NCBI GenBank assembly: GCA_964443625.1
Contig: CAYUDM010000006.1
Span: forward strand, 24,886 to 88,885
Origin: UBA8904 sp964443625
Lineage (GTDB): Bacteria; Desulfobacterota; Syntrophia; Syntrophales; Smithellaceae
Direction: 5' to 3'
DNA: 64,000 nt
Positions 53,127 through 62,061 of this stretch are shown here, piece after piece. The notes beneath the pieces were generated by a model. That model saw nothing but the letters and a program-made list of their open reading frames with translations. It was not told where the DNA came from and ran no database searches. A program made the position numbers and the translations under genes. Each line of letters starts with the position of its first letter. Position 1 is the first letter of the stretch.

Positions 53127-55415
53127 CTATTTCGTCATGCAAACCCTGTGAACCTGCTTAATATCCGTGAGCCCCTGAAACGCCTTGAAAATGCCATCCT
53201 GATAGAGCGTCAGCATGCCTTCCGACATGGCGATGTTGCGGATCACTTCGATGCTTTCCCTGCGTTCAATGGAACGTTTCTTGACTTCTTCCGTATTGAC
53301 GAGCAGTTCGTGAATGCCGATTCTGCCTTTGTAGCCGGTCCGATCACACGCCTCGCAGCCCTTGGGGCGATAGAGTTTCAACCCCCGACTGTAGGGCATA
53401 TTGAGTTTCTTGAACTGTTCCGGTCCATAACTTTCCACAATCTGTTTGTACTCTTCCTCTGTCGGATTGTAGGCCTCCTTGCATTTCGGGCACAGCGTGC
53501 GGACCAGCCGCTGAGCCAGAACACCAAGCAGGGAATCGGCAAAATTGAGCGGATCGATCCCCATGTCCAGCAGACGGGAAATGGTTTCCGGAGCGCTGTT
53601 GGTATGCAGAGTGCTCAAAACCAGATGCCCGGTCAAAGAAGCCTCAACGCCGATCTTAGCCGTTTCGAAATCACGCATTTCTCCGACCATGATGATGTCG
53701 GGATCGGCCCGGAGAAACGCCCGCATCGCGGCCGCAAAATCAAACCCGATCTTGGGGTGCACCTGCACCTGTCTCAAGCCGCGCTGGGTGATCTCCACCG
53801 GATCTTCAGCCGTCCAGATTTTGCGGTCCGGCTTGTTGATATGACTCAGCACCGCATGCAGGGTTGTCGTTTTACCCGATCCCGTCGGTCCCACGCACAA
53901 GATCAATCCGTAGGGCTTCTCACATATTTTTAAAATTTCTTTGTAATTGCGGGGCGTCATTTTCATGGCTTCCAGAGGCAAGGTGTCGCCTTTGGCAAGA
54001 ATTCGCATGACCACGTCTTCCACTTCACCTTGCGTCGGAATGGTCACCACACGCAATTCGATTTCGCCGACACCGGGTTTTTTCAGTTTGATTTTCCCGT
54101 CCTGCGGCGTTCTCTTAATCGTAATATCGAGGTTCGACATAATTTTGATGCGGGAAACGAGAGCCGCGCGGTAATTGAACGGAAGGGTTTGATAAACGAT
54201 GCAATCTCCGTCGATCCGGTACCGAACCGCAACGTTTCTATCAATCACGTCGGGCTCGATATGAATATCGGAAGCGCCCCGCATAAACGCATCGTTGATA
54301 ATCTTGTTGACCAGCTGAATGATCGCGCTGTCCGATTCCCGAACGGCCTCATCGCCTTCTTCATCGCTTTGCTGTTCGGTACTCTCCAGCCGCCCCAGCA
54401 GATCAGAGAAAGTGGACTCCTCCACTTCCTGCCGAAAGAAATGCTCGATGAAATTGTTGATATCCTCCTTGAGCGACACATCATAGCGGATGTTCTTTGT
54501 CCTCATGAGGTTCTCAATGGTGTCGCGCTTGAGAATATTCTGCGGATCGTCAACGATGACCCGGATGCTGTTATCTTTTTTTTCGAGCGGCACCCAGCCT
54601 TCCCGCAGAAGATAATCTTTTTTCAGATTTTTGAGCAGTTCACCGGGTATTGGAATATTCTGATTGTACGGGACAAACTTGCATTGATAAAAAAACTCCA
54701 GAGATTGACCGATATCGTCTTTCTTGATGTTGTACTTTTTCATCAAGACAGTTTCCAGAGACTCCTTGGTTGCCCGGGAGTCCTCACGAGCGCGTGTCAG
54801 TTCCTCTTCGGTAATCAGATCGTTCGCGATGAGATAGGCGAACTTCGATTTCTTCGTCTTGGGATCCATGCGCTGCTGGTTGTAAAAGGCAATCCCCAGA
54901 ACATCNNNNNNNNNNNNNNNNNNNNNNNNNNNNNNNNNNNNNNNNNNNNNNNNNNNNNNGTTGATGATCTCCACGACACCCATGATTTCACCGGCATAGA
55001 TGATCGGAATGGCCAGAACCTGGCGCACCCGAACACCAAAGCGCACATCCACCTCGTCTTCGAGTAAAAGATCCTTGTAAATATTTCGATGCTCCGGATT
55101 GCTGAAATCGGCAATGTTTACCGCTTTCCCCGTATTGGCGACATATCCGGGAATGGTATGATTGCTGATGGCGGTTCTTCTTTCCTTGACGACCTCCCCG
55201 GATTGAACCAGGGTGAAGATTTCCTTTCTCGACCGATTGTCAACCAGATAAATATTTGCGGATTCGACACCGAAGAGATCCACAATTCGCGGACGGGACT
55301 CCGTCAGGATCTGCTTGACGTTGTGGGCCGCATTGATTGTATTGGTTATATCCTGAAGTCCCTTTTGTAGTCTCAGAATTTCCTGCAATTCATTGATTTC
55401 GGCGGTTTCGCTCAT
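53127..55415 (-). CDS. GAF domain fused to PilB/GspE-type secretion ATPase
   Basis: About 762 residues including 18 unknown ones at the N run. Seen: N-terminal GAF (~30-180), an MshEN/GspE N-terminal region (~190-330), then the ATPase with DIHIEPDVIDRNVAVRYRIDG, Walker A GPTGSGKTT (about 505-513), an Asp box, Walker B IIMVGEMRD, and a CxxC-x-CxxC zinc site (CPKC...CEAC). Drives pilus extension or type II secretion. The GAF domain suggests control by a small ligand such as a cyclic nucleotide. Start at 55415 after GAGGTGA. The gap (54 N) keeps frame. Confidence 0.9.
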   Translation of the reverse strand: MSETAEINELQEILRLQKGLQDITNTINAAHNVKQILTESRPRIVDLFGVESANIYLVDNRSRKEIFTLVQSGEVVKERRTAISNHTIPGYVANTGKAVNIADFSNPEHRNIYKDLLLEDEVDVRFGVRVRQVLAIPIIYAGEIMGVVEIINXXXXXXXXXXXXXXXXXXDVLGIAFYNQQRMDPKTKKSKFAYLIANDLITEEELTRAREDSRATKESLETVLMKKYNIKKDDIGQSLEFFYQCKFVPYNQNIPIPGELLKNLKKDYLLREGWVPLEKKDNSIRVIVDDPQNILKRDTIENLMRTKNIRYDVSLKEDINNFIEHFFRQEVEESTFSDLLGRLESTEQQSDEEGDEAVRESDSAIIQLVNKIINDAFMRGASDIHIEPDVIDRNVAVRYRIDGDCIVYQTLPFNYRAALVSRIKIMSNLDITIKRTPQDGKIKLKKPGVGEIELRVVTIPTQGEVEDVVMRILAKGDTLPLEAMKMTPRNYKEILKICEKPYGLILCVGPTGSGKTTTLHAVLSHINKPDRKIWTAEDPVEITQRGLRQVQVHPKIGFDFAAAMRAFLRADPDIIMVGEMRDFETAKIGVEASLTGHLVLSTLHTNSAPETISRLLDMGIDPLNFADSLLGVLAQRLVRTLCPKCKEAYNPTEEEYKQIVESYGPEQFKKLNMPYSRGLKLYRPKGCEACDRTGYKGRIGIHELLVNTEEVKKRSIERRESIEVIRNIAMSEGMLTLYQDGIFKAFQGLTDIKQVHRVCMTK
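54906..54959. other. assembly gap (54 N) inside the GAF-PilB gene
   Basis: 54 N, a multiple of three, inside the GAF-PilB gene. Confidence 0.95.
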
Positions 55416-55589
55416 GATCATGTCACCTCAATATTCGGATAAGCGATGCGGGAAGGCGTCAAAGAAAAACTCCGGCCGGATTGACAGGCTCTTCCAAGGA
55501 CGCAGATTTATTATGTTTGGAAATAAAACATACAGAATCGATCCGAGTCAAGGCCATTTTTCCGCGTAGGAGGGATTTCGGAGGAAAAC

Positions 55590-55665
<76 letters not shown>

Positions 55666-55802
55666 CTCCGGATCATCAAAAGAGATGACGTATTTATATG
55701 AAGGCAATTCCAAAGTCAACAGCAATCTGAATCGCCTGATGCATATTGACTTTGTCTGCAGAATACTTTAGCGTCCGCTATGGAGCAGGACAAAGGACCA
55801 TC

Positions 55803-56918
55803 ATGATACTTTTTCTTTTAACGTTTTTATGCCTTTACGGCGGCATTAACTTTTATTTTTTCTTCCGGGCGCGGAATGTTGTGCACCTTTCCGGCGTGAT
55901 GCAAGTTATCGTCGTTTTCCTGCTCATCGTATTGATTCTCGCGCCGATTCTGGTTCGAATGCTGGAGGCGCTCCATTATGAAACGATTGCCCGGACGGCG
56001 GCCTGTGTCGGGTACGTCTGGATGGCATTTGTCTTCACGTTTTTTTTCCTGAGCCTGTCGCTGGAAGCAATCCGGGTCATCCATAAGTTTTTCATTCCGG
56101 AAACAGGCACAATTGCGCTGAAGGCCGTTACCTTTACGCTGTCCGTCTTCCTGTCGGCTATTGGGGTAATTTACGGATATTTCGATGCCCAGAACATTCG
56201 CCTGAAACATTTTGAACTCGAAACCAGCCGGATTTCGTCGGAAACCGGAAAACTGCGCATCGTTCAGATTTCGGATGTGCATGTCGGGATCATCATCCGC
56301 AACGCCAGATTGGACCCGCTTCTGGAACGCATCCGCGAAGCGAAACCGGACATTCTGGTTTCCACCGGCGATCTGCTCGACGGAGAACTCGACAACATCA
56401 TGAGCGACGCAGAGCGTTTCGCGGCCATCGACGCACCCTATGGAAAATTCGCCGTTTTGGGCAATCATGAATATTATGCCGGACTCCGACGCTCCATTGA
56501 ATTTACGCAAGCGGCAGGCTTCCGGCTCCTGCGCGATGATTGGGTCGATGCGGCGGGTATCACGATTTTCGGCGAAGACGACATCACCGGCCGGAAGCCG
56601 GGCGAAACATCGAAAAGCGCCGCTTTTCAAAAAGCGCTGGCCGATAAACGCGAGGGCTTCGCCCTGCTTTTAAAGCACCAACCCTACATTGATCAGGACG
56701 CGCGTTTCAATCTTCAGCTGTCCGGCCACACGCACGGAGGTCAGCTGTTTCCGTTCGGAATCATCACGAAAATCTACTTTCCGAAAAATTACGGGCTGCA
56801 CGAGCTGACCGCAGGAAAACTTCTTTATGTCAGCCGGGGCGCGGGAACCTGGGGACCGCCCGTTCGCGTCTTTGCCCCTCCGGAAATTACAATCATTGAT
56901 CTGGTGAGCAAGAAGTAA
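55803..56918 (+). CDS. membrane metallophosphoesterase
   Basis: A 371-residue protein: about four N-terminal membrane segments (1-140), then a calcineurin-like phosphoesterase. Metal-binding motifs: QISDVHVG (DxH), STGDLLDG (GD), LGNHEYY (GNHE) and SGHTHGGQL (GHxH). The layout matches the YaeI/YkuE type, which includes UDP-diacylglucosamine or phospholipid phosphatases; substrate not known. ATG at 55803 follows AAAGGA. Confidence 0.88.
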   Translation: MILFLLTFLCLYGGINFYFFFRARNVVHLSGVMQVIVVFLLIVLILAPILVRMLEALHYETIARTAACVGYVWMAFVFTFFFLSLSLEAIRVIHKFFIPETGTIALKAVTFTLSVFLSAIGVIYGYFDAQNIRLKHFELETSRISSETGKLRIVQISDVHVGIIIRNARLDPLLERIREAKPDILVSTGDLLDGELDNIMSDAERFAAIDAPYGKFAVLGNHEYYAGLRRSIEFTQAAGFRLLRDDWVDAAGITIFGEDDITGRKPGETSKSAAFQKALADKREGFALLLKHQPYIDQDARFNLQLSGHTHGGQLFPFGIITKIYFPKNYGLHELTAGKLLYVSRGAGTWGPPVRVFAPPEITIIDLVSKK

Positions 56919-57151
56919 GCCTCGCGGATACTCGCATTCGGAACTCAGATCGGCAGCAGCATCTCATTGACAAACTCCGTATTCGCTGTTTTAATTCAGC
57001 ACACAGACCGATGACACAGCCCACGACGCAACCCTGACGCACGGAATCGCAACCGGACCGGCTTTGACGCGCAAGACAGCCCCCATCCGGGGCGGCAATG
57101 CGGTTTTTAACGTTTTTATTTGAGTGCGTGGCGTCGCCCGAGGAGGCCGCA

Positions 57152-59623
57152 ATGAGCATCTCCGCCAATCGTTTTGAAGATGTCTCCTTCGAAACGCTCC
57201 CGCGTGTGGCGAAACTGCGCGCGGCGCAGATTCAACAAAAACCGCAAGTCTGCATCGAGCGGGCCTACTTTGTCACCCACTATCTGAAAGACTTGGCCGA
57301 TCAAACCGAGCCGATGGAGATCCGTTACGCCCGGGCCGTCCATTTCTTCTTGAGCCGCAAGCGCCCGATTTTCTTCGACGATAACCTCCTGGCCGGAACC
57401 ACAACCTCAAAGCCTTTCGGCGCGCCTGTTTATCCGGAGCTGACCGGCTTGACCATCTGGCCTGAACTCGACACCATCGGCACGCGTGAAAAGAATCCGT
57501 TGCAACTGTCCGCCGCGGAAGCCGACGAGCTGAATTTCAACATTTTCCCCTACTGGATGGATAAAAACATCCTGGAATACACGCGCGCCAGGCATCCCCA
57601 TCTGCAGGGGCTGGGCCTGATGGAAAAATTTGTCTTCTTCATTGCCACCAAGGCGGGAACAATTTCTCACACCATTCCGGAGTATCGGGTGGCCCTGTCT
57701 AAAGGACTCGATTTTCTGATCGCCGACGCTGCCGCCCGCGCACGTGACCTTGCCATGCAAAACTCGTCCTCGCCGGAGGATGCGCGTAAGATCGACTTCT
57801 GGCGCGCGATGCAAATTGCCCTGCGGGGGATCATCGCCTACGCGGCCAATCTGGCGGCGGCGGCCGAAAAACTCGCGTCAAAAACTCGCGACGAAAAGCA
57901 AAAACGCAATTACCTGGCCATGGCGTCCATTTGCAAAAAGGTTCCGGCAGGGCCCGCCGAAACCTTCCGCGAGGCCGTAAACGCCCTGTGGATTCTCCAG
58001 ATCGCGATCCATGCGGAAAACATCAACATGGCCATGAGCCCCGGACGGCTGGACCAGGTGTTGTATCCTTATTACCGCCGGGACAAGGACCAAGGCCTTC
58101 TGTCCGATCTGGAGGCGGCGGAAATTTTGAGCTGTCTGTGGATCAAACTCAATGACAACACCAATCTTGTTCCGGAGACGGCCGAAGAGCTTTTCGGCGG
58201 CGCGGGAACCGTGCCGGCCGTCACGGTGGGCGGCATTACCGAAGAAGGCGAAGACGCGGTCAACGAACTCACCTACCTGATGCTGCGGGTCACTGAATTG
58301 CTGAAACTGCGCGATCCCAGCCTCAACGCTCGTTACGCCTACGACACCAACTCGCCTGCCTACCTTCGGCGTGTGGCCGAAGTCGTCGCCTCCACCCAGT
58401 CCGTTCCCGCTTTTCACAATGACGTGGCCGACATTCGCACCCTGGAGCATCAGGGCATCGAAACCGCCCACGCGCGGGACTACGCCGTCATCGGCTGCGT
58501 GGAAATGGGCATTCCCGGAAAAACTTACGACGCCTCCAGCGCGATTATGTTCAACCTGGTGTCCGCTCTCGAACTTGCCCTCTACAATGGGCGTCGGCCC
58601 GTCACCGGCGACGATCTGATGACCCTCGAAACGGGAGATCCAGCCACATTCGCAAACTTCAATGATTTCTGGGAAGCCTTCAAAGCGCAGGTGCGCTGGC
58701 TTCTGGACAAGGCCATCGAACTCAACGAGGCTTTCGGCCGCGTTCACCAGGAAATCTTCCCGACGCCGCTGCTTTCGGCTTTCTTTGACGGTCCTTTGGA
58801 AAAAGGACAGGACCTGATTTTCGGCGGCGCCCGCTATAACGCCTCCGGTGCCACGCACATCGGCTTTGCCGATACCGTCGATTCGCTAAACGCCATTGAG
58901 AAGGGCGTCTTTATCGATCGGATCTGTACATTCAAAGATTTACTAGCGGCGCTCAAAGCCGATTTCGCGGGGTTTGCAAAGCTCCACGCATGGCTTGTCA
59001 ACAAGGCGCCCAAATACGGGACGGATGACCCCATTGCCGTCAAAAATTCGCAAACCCTCGTGCGCTTTTTGTACGACTTCTATCAAAGTCATATCAACTA
59101 CCGGGGCGGACGATACAAGCCGGCCTACTGGACCATGACCAACCACGCAGGCCAGGGAAAACTCACAGGCGCCCTGCCCAACGGCCGGAAAGCCAACAAG
59201 GTGTTTGCCAGCGGCATCACCCCCGTTTCCCAGGCCGCACAGGATTTATCCAGCTGTCTGCGGGCCGTCGGAAAGCTCGACGGCCTGTGCATTCCGATGG
59301 GCGAGGCGCTGAACCTGAAATATCCGTCCATCACCGGCACGGAAGACATCAACAAATTTGCGCAGACGGTTGAAGCCTACTTCCGCGGCGGCGGTCTGCA
59401 TGTGCAGTTCAATATTATGTCTTACGAGATGCTGCTTGACGCCAAAAAGCACCCTGAAGATTACCCCGAGCTGTTGGTCCGGGTTTCCGGCTATTCCGCC
59501 TACTTTAAGGATCTCAATGACGCGATGAAAGACGAAATCATCACCCGCACGGAATACGACTTGCGACGGGGAAGGTCCAATCCTTTTCCGGCCTCGGATG
59601 AGAAGTTGCTTTGGTACAAATAA
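57152..59623 (+). CDS. glycyl radical enzyme of unassigned type
   Basis: An 823-residue glycyl radical enzyme. The thiyl-radical cysteine is Cys449 in GCVEMGIPGKTYD, and the glycyl-radical site is Gly780 in VRVSGYSAYF. The GCVE motif and an upstream HTIPEY (a His like glycerol dehydratase His164) place it in the non-PFL branch. The residue at the position of the dehydratase Asp447 is Ser, so it is probably not a glycerol or propanediol dehydratase. Substrate unknown. AGGAGG precedes the ATG at 57152; an upstream in-frame start is unsupported. Followed by an SCP2-like gene and its activase. Confidence 0.9.
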   Translation: MSISANRFEDVSFETLPRVAKLRAAQIQQKPQVCIERAYFVTHYLKDLADQTEPMEIRYARAVHFFLSRKRPIFFDDNLLAGTTTSKPFGAPVYPELTGLTIWPELDTIGTREKNPLQLSAAEADELNFNIFPYWMDKNILEYTRARHPHLQGLGLMEKFVFFIATKAGTISHTIPEYRVALSKGLDFLIADAAARARDLAMQNSSSPEDARKIDFWRAMQIALRGIIAYAANLAAAAEKLASKTRDEKQKRNYLAMASICKKVPAGPAETFREAVNALWILQIAIHAENINMAMSPGRLDQVLYPYYRRDKDQGLLSDLEAAEILSCLWIKLNDNTNLVPETAEELFGGAGTVPAVTVGGITEEGEDAVNELTYLMLRVTELLKLRDPSLNARYAYDTNSPAYLRRVAEVVASTQSVPAFHNDVADIRTLEHQGIETAHARDYAVIGCVEMGIPGKTYDASSAIMFNLVSALELALYNGRRPVTGDDLMTLETGDPATFANFNDFWEAFKAQVRWLLDKAIELNEAFGRVHQEIFPTPLLSAFFDGPLEKGQDLIFGGARYNASGATHIGFADTVDSLNAIEKGVFIDRICTFKDLLAALKADFAGFAKLHAWLVNKAPKYGTDDPIAVKNSQTLVRFLYDFYQSHINYRGGRYKPAYWTMTNHAGQGKLTGALPNGRKANKVFASGITPVSQAAQDLSSCLRAVGKLDGLCIPMGEALNLKYPSITGTEDINKFAQTVEAYFRGGGLHVQFNIMSYEMLLDAKKHPEDYPELLVRVSGYSAYFKDLNDAMKDEIITRTEYDLRRGRSNPFPASDEKLLWYK

Positions 59624-59650
59624 CAGAAACATAAAAGGGAGGGTTCTGCC

Positions 59651-60112
59651 TTGGGAAACTTCTTCTACTCCGAATTTTTCAAAAACATGCAGATTCAGGA
59701 CCTGGCAACCGAGTGGTCCAATGCCATGCGCTCGGATCTGGCGGAGGGGTTTCTGCGACTGCTGTTAAAGCTGATGAGCCTGGTTTTTAAAATCAACATC
59801 AAGAACTTCCGGGCCAACATCGAGGATTTCAGCGGCCGCTACGTCTTCCGCAGCAAGGATGATTCGATCGTGGCTTCCGCTTCGTTTGAGCACGGAACCA
59901 TGAAAGTATACGACCGGGTTCTCGACCAGCCGCATGTGACCATCATCTTCCGCAACGACCGGGCGCTGATGGAATACCTGCTGTCACCGCGGCCCGATAT
60001 TCTTGGCTCCGTGCTGCGTCAGGACGTCGAGGTGCGCGGCAACCTCAACTATCTGTATAAATTTGCTTTCATGGCCAGAAGGCTGCAACTCATGGCAACC
60101 GGGACGATATGA
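59651..60112 (+). CDS. SCP2-like protein between glycyl radical enzyme and activase
   Basis: A 153-residue protein with a sterol-carrier-like fold: DFSGRYVFRSKDDSIVASASFEHGTMKV, then PHVTIIFRNDRALMEYLL. Start is TTG at 59651, with GGGAGGG 7-8 bases upstream; the next ATG (59687) has no such site. The stop overlaps the activase start (ATGA). It may present a hydrophobic substrate to the radical enzyme; this is inference. Confidence 0.6.
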   Translation: MGNFFYSEFFKNMQIQDLATEWSNAMRSDLAEGFLRLLLKLMSLVFKINIKNFRANIEDFSGRYVFRSKDDSIVASASFEHGTMKVYDRVLDQPHVTIIFRNDRALMEYLLSPRPDILGSVLRQDVEVRGNLNYLYKFAFMARRLQLMATGTI

Positions 60113-61086
60113 CGGAGGGCTCTCTTCCCCTGATATCCGATATCCGAACTTTCGCGCTTGATGACGGCCCGGGCATCCGCACGACCATCTTCATGAAGGG
60201 CTGTCCGCTTGCGTGTCTATGGTGCCACAATCCGGAAACCACAACCCCCGGACCGGAAATATCTTTTAATTCTAGCCGCTGCATCGTCTGCGGGGACTGT
60301 CTGCGGGCTTGCCCTCACAACGCCATTGGCTTCGACGATGACTGTCGAGTTCGTCGGGATCGATGCGCGGGGTGTGGTGCCGGTGCCGGTGCCTGTGCCT
60401 GTGCCGGTATCGCTGTCCGTATCCGTATCGGTATCGGTGTCGAGCTTGTAGACAGACTTTTACCGGACAAGACCTTTTATGACGCCTCCGGCGGCGGGGT
60501 CACGTTTTCCGGCGGCGAACCGACGCTTTACATGGACTATCTGGCAGCTGTCATCAAGATTCTTAAAAAACAAAACATCTCCGTCGCCATTCAGACATCC
60601 GGCTTTTTTGACCTCGCGGAGTTTGAGACCAAGTTGCTTGAGAATCTCGATTGGATCTATTTTGACCTGAAGCTTTTCGATGCCGCAAAACACCGGCGAT
60701 ATACCGGCGTAGACAACGCCGGAATCCTGTCGAATTTTCGGAAATTGGCCAAACGGTATCCGGAGAGGCTCATCGCGCGGGTGCCTTTGATCCCCGGCAT
60801 TACAACGACCAGGGATAATCTGGAGTCCATCGCCGGATTTGTCCGCAAGGCCGGATGCGACCGTCGTGAACTGCTTTCCTATTTTGTAGGCGGCGTCGAA
60901 AAGCGCCGTCTTTTGGGAAAGACCGTCCCGAAACGTCTGGCCGGGCTCCATCTGCACCAGAAAGCCGACGCACGATGCCGGTTGGAATTCGACAACTATT
61001 TTTCAAGACGCTCCACCCGGCCGAAAATAAAATGCGCGACGCCCGCAGTCGACCGGCGCCGTGATTCCATCCATTCCAACATTTAA
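60109..61086 (+). CDS. glycyl radical enzyme activating enzyme (radical SAM)
   Basis: A 325-residue radical SAM protein. The CxxxCxxC core is GCPLACLWCHN (Cys32, 36, 39), followed by SGGGVTFSGGEPTL. A first ferredoxin-type cluster, CIVCGDCLRAC (58-68), is intact; the second is altered: C86 and C89 are present but position 92 is Gly, because residues 90-111 come from a hexanucleotide repeat (GA)n(CA)n(RI)n. The enzyme generates the glycyl radical on the upstream protein. Confidence 0.88.
   Translation: MTEGSLPLISDIRTFALDDGPGIRTTIFMKGCPLACLWCHNPETTTPGPEISFNSSRCIVCGDCLRACPHNAIGFDDDCRVRRDRCAGCGAGAGACACAGIAVRIRIGIGVELVDRLLPDKTFYDASGGGVTFSGGEPTLYMDYLAAVIKILKKQNISVAIQTSGFFDLAEFETKLLENLDWIYFDLKLFDAAKHRRYTGVDNAGILSNFRKLAKRYPERLIARVPLIPGITTTRDNLESIAGFVRKAGCDRRELLSYFVGGVEKRRLLGKTVPKRLAGLHLHQKADARCRLEFDNYFSRRSTRPKIKCATPAVDRRRDSIHSNI
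60376..60441 (+). repeat. hexanucleotide microsatellite in activase gene
   Basis: Eleven units of 6 bases, mostly of the form NGTRYC (GGTGCC x3, TGTGCC x2, then GGTATC/CGTATC types), in frame with the activase and coding for alternating dipeptides. The length is a multiple of 3, so frame is kept. Confidence 0.9.
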
Positions 61087-61101
61087 TTCAGGAGGTTTTT
61101 T

Positions 61102-62022
61102 ATGGAAAAGGATTTTCATTATTATCTCACCTACGCGATGGTTATGCTCACGGGCTTTGCCAAACCCGATGTCATTGCCTACGCCTGTCAATTCACCGAT
61201 GACAACAACGAAGGGCAGTTCTCGATCGACGGCAAGCTCTCTTCGTTTCCCGAAAGGCTCGACGTCAAGGGTGGTTCGCATTATTATCCCGTCATGACGC
61301 AGTCGCTTTCCCCCAAATCGCTCGATCCCTTCGTGCAGAAGTATGTTTATCTCCCCTTCCATTTTCTGCCGGGTGATGGAACCATTAAAATCAATAAATC
61401 CATCAATCCACTCAGCACAACGCCCAACTCCGCCAACGCCTCGCGATTGCTCGCCACGGCATTGGAGAGCAAGGATCCCTACCGGATCGGCATCGCCCTG
61501 CACACGATGGCCGATACCTGGTCGCACCAGAACTTCAGCGGTATGCAGGAGGACTGGAACTCCGTCTATCCCTGGTACAATGTTTTCAAATCCATGGTGC
61601 CCAACATCGGACACGCCGAAGCCGGCCATTCGCCGGACGTCATTTCGGAAAACTGGATCGACCACCGGCTTGGCAATATGCCGGTGTGCAACGCCCAGAG
61701 GGCTTACGACGCGGCCAAAACCATGTATCGGACGCTTTCGGCGCATTCAAAAAAAGGAACACCCTGGAAGGACGTGCAAAGCGTGTTTCAAAAAATCATG
61801 GATGAAAAGGACTATGACAAAAGGATCGCCAAAATCAGCAAACTTACCGGCGATTCGATTCCCAACTATAACAAAAACACCTGGATTGACGCGGCGCTGA
61901 CCAAAAACAAAACGGGAAAGGTGACCATCAAACGCGATTTTCAAAAGTCCGACTGGTACCAGTTCCATCAGGCGGCCAAGGCGCAGCTTGCGCAGGTGGC
62001 CGAACTGACCAAAGCGCTCTGA
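61102..62022 (+). CDS. DUF6765-like protein, possible zinc phospholipase C-like fold
   Basis: A 306-residue protein beginning MEKDFHYYLTYAMVMLTGF, with His/Asp-rich segments (GSHYYPVM; HTMADTWSHQNFSG; ENWIDHRL). The HxxxDxxxH pattern recalls zinc-dependent phospholipase C. Family resembles DUF6765. GGAGG precedes the ATG. It follows the activase by 15 bases but may not belong to the radical system. Function unknown. Confidence 0.55.
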   Translation: MEKDFHYYLTYAMVMLTGFAKPDVIAYACQFTDDNNEGQFSIDGKLSSFPERLDVKGGSHYYPVMTQSLSPKSLDPFVQKYVYLPFHFLPGDGTIKINKSINPLSTTPNSANASRLLATALESKDPYRIGIALHTMADTWSHQNFSGMQEDWNSVYPWYNVFKSMVPNIGHAEAGHSPDVISENWIDHRLGNMPVCNAQRAYDAAKTMYRTLSAHSKKGTPWKDVQSVFQKIMDEKDYDKRIAKISKLTGDSIPNYNKNTWIDAALTKNKTGKVTIKRDFQKSDWYQFHQAAKAQLAQVAELTKAL

Positions 62023-62061
62023 AAGGCGCATGCTAAAAATGAACCGACGGCGCGGAGTCTT

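Noticed and set aside
54030..55067. 345-codon plus-strand frame crossing the N gap
   Set aside because: Antisense to the PilB-type ATPase.
57152..59623. Alkyl- or benzylsuccinate synthase
   Set aside because: The active-site cysteine is in a GCVE motif of the dehydratase/decarboxylase branch, not the fumarate-adding type.
60209..60451. Alternate-frame Val-Pro repeat protein
   Set aside because: It is just the microsatellite read in another frame, inside the activase gene.
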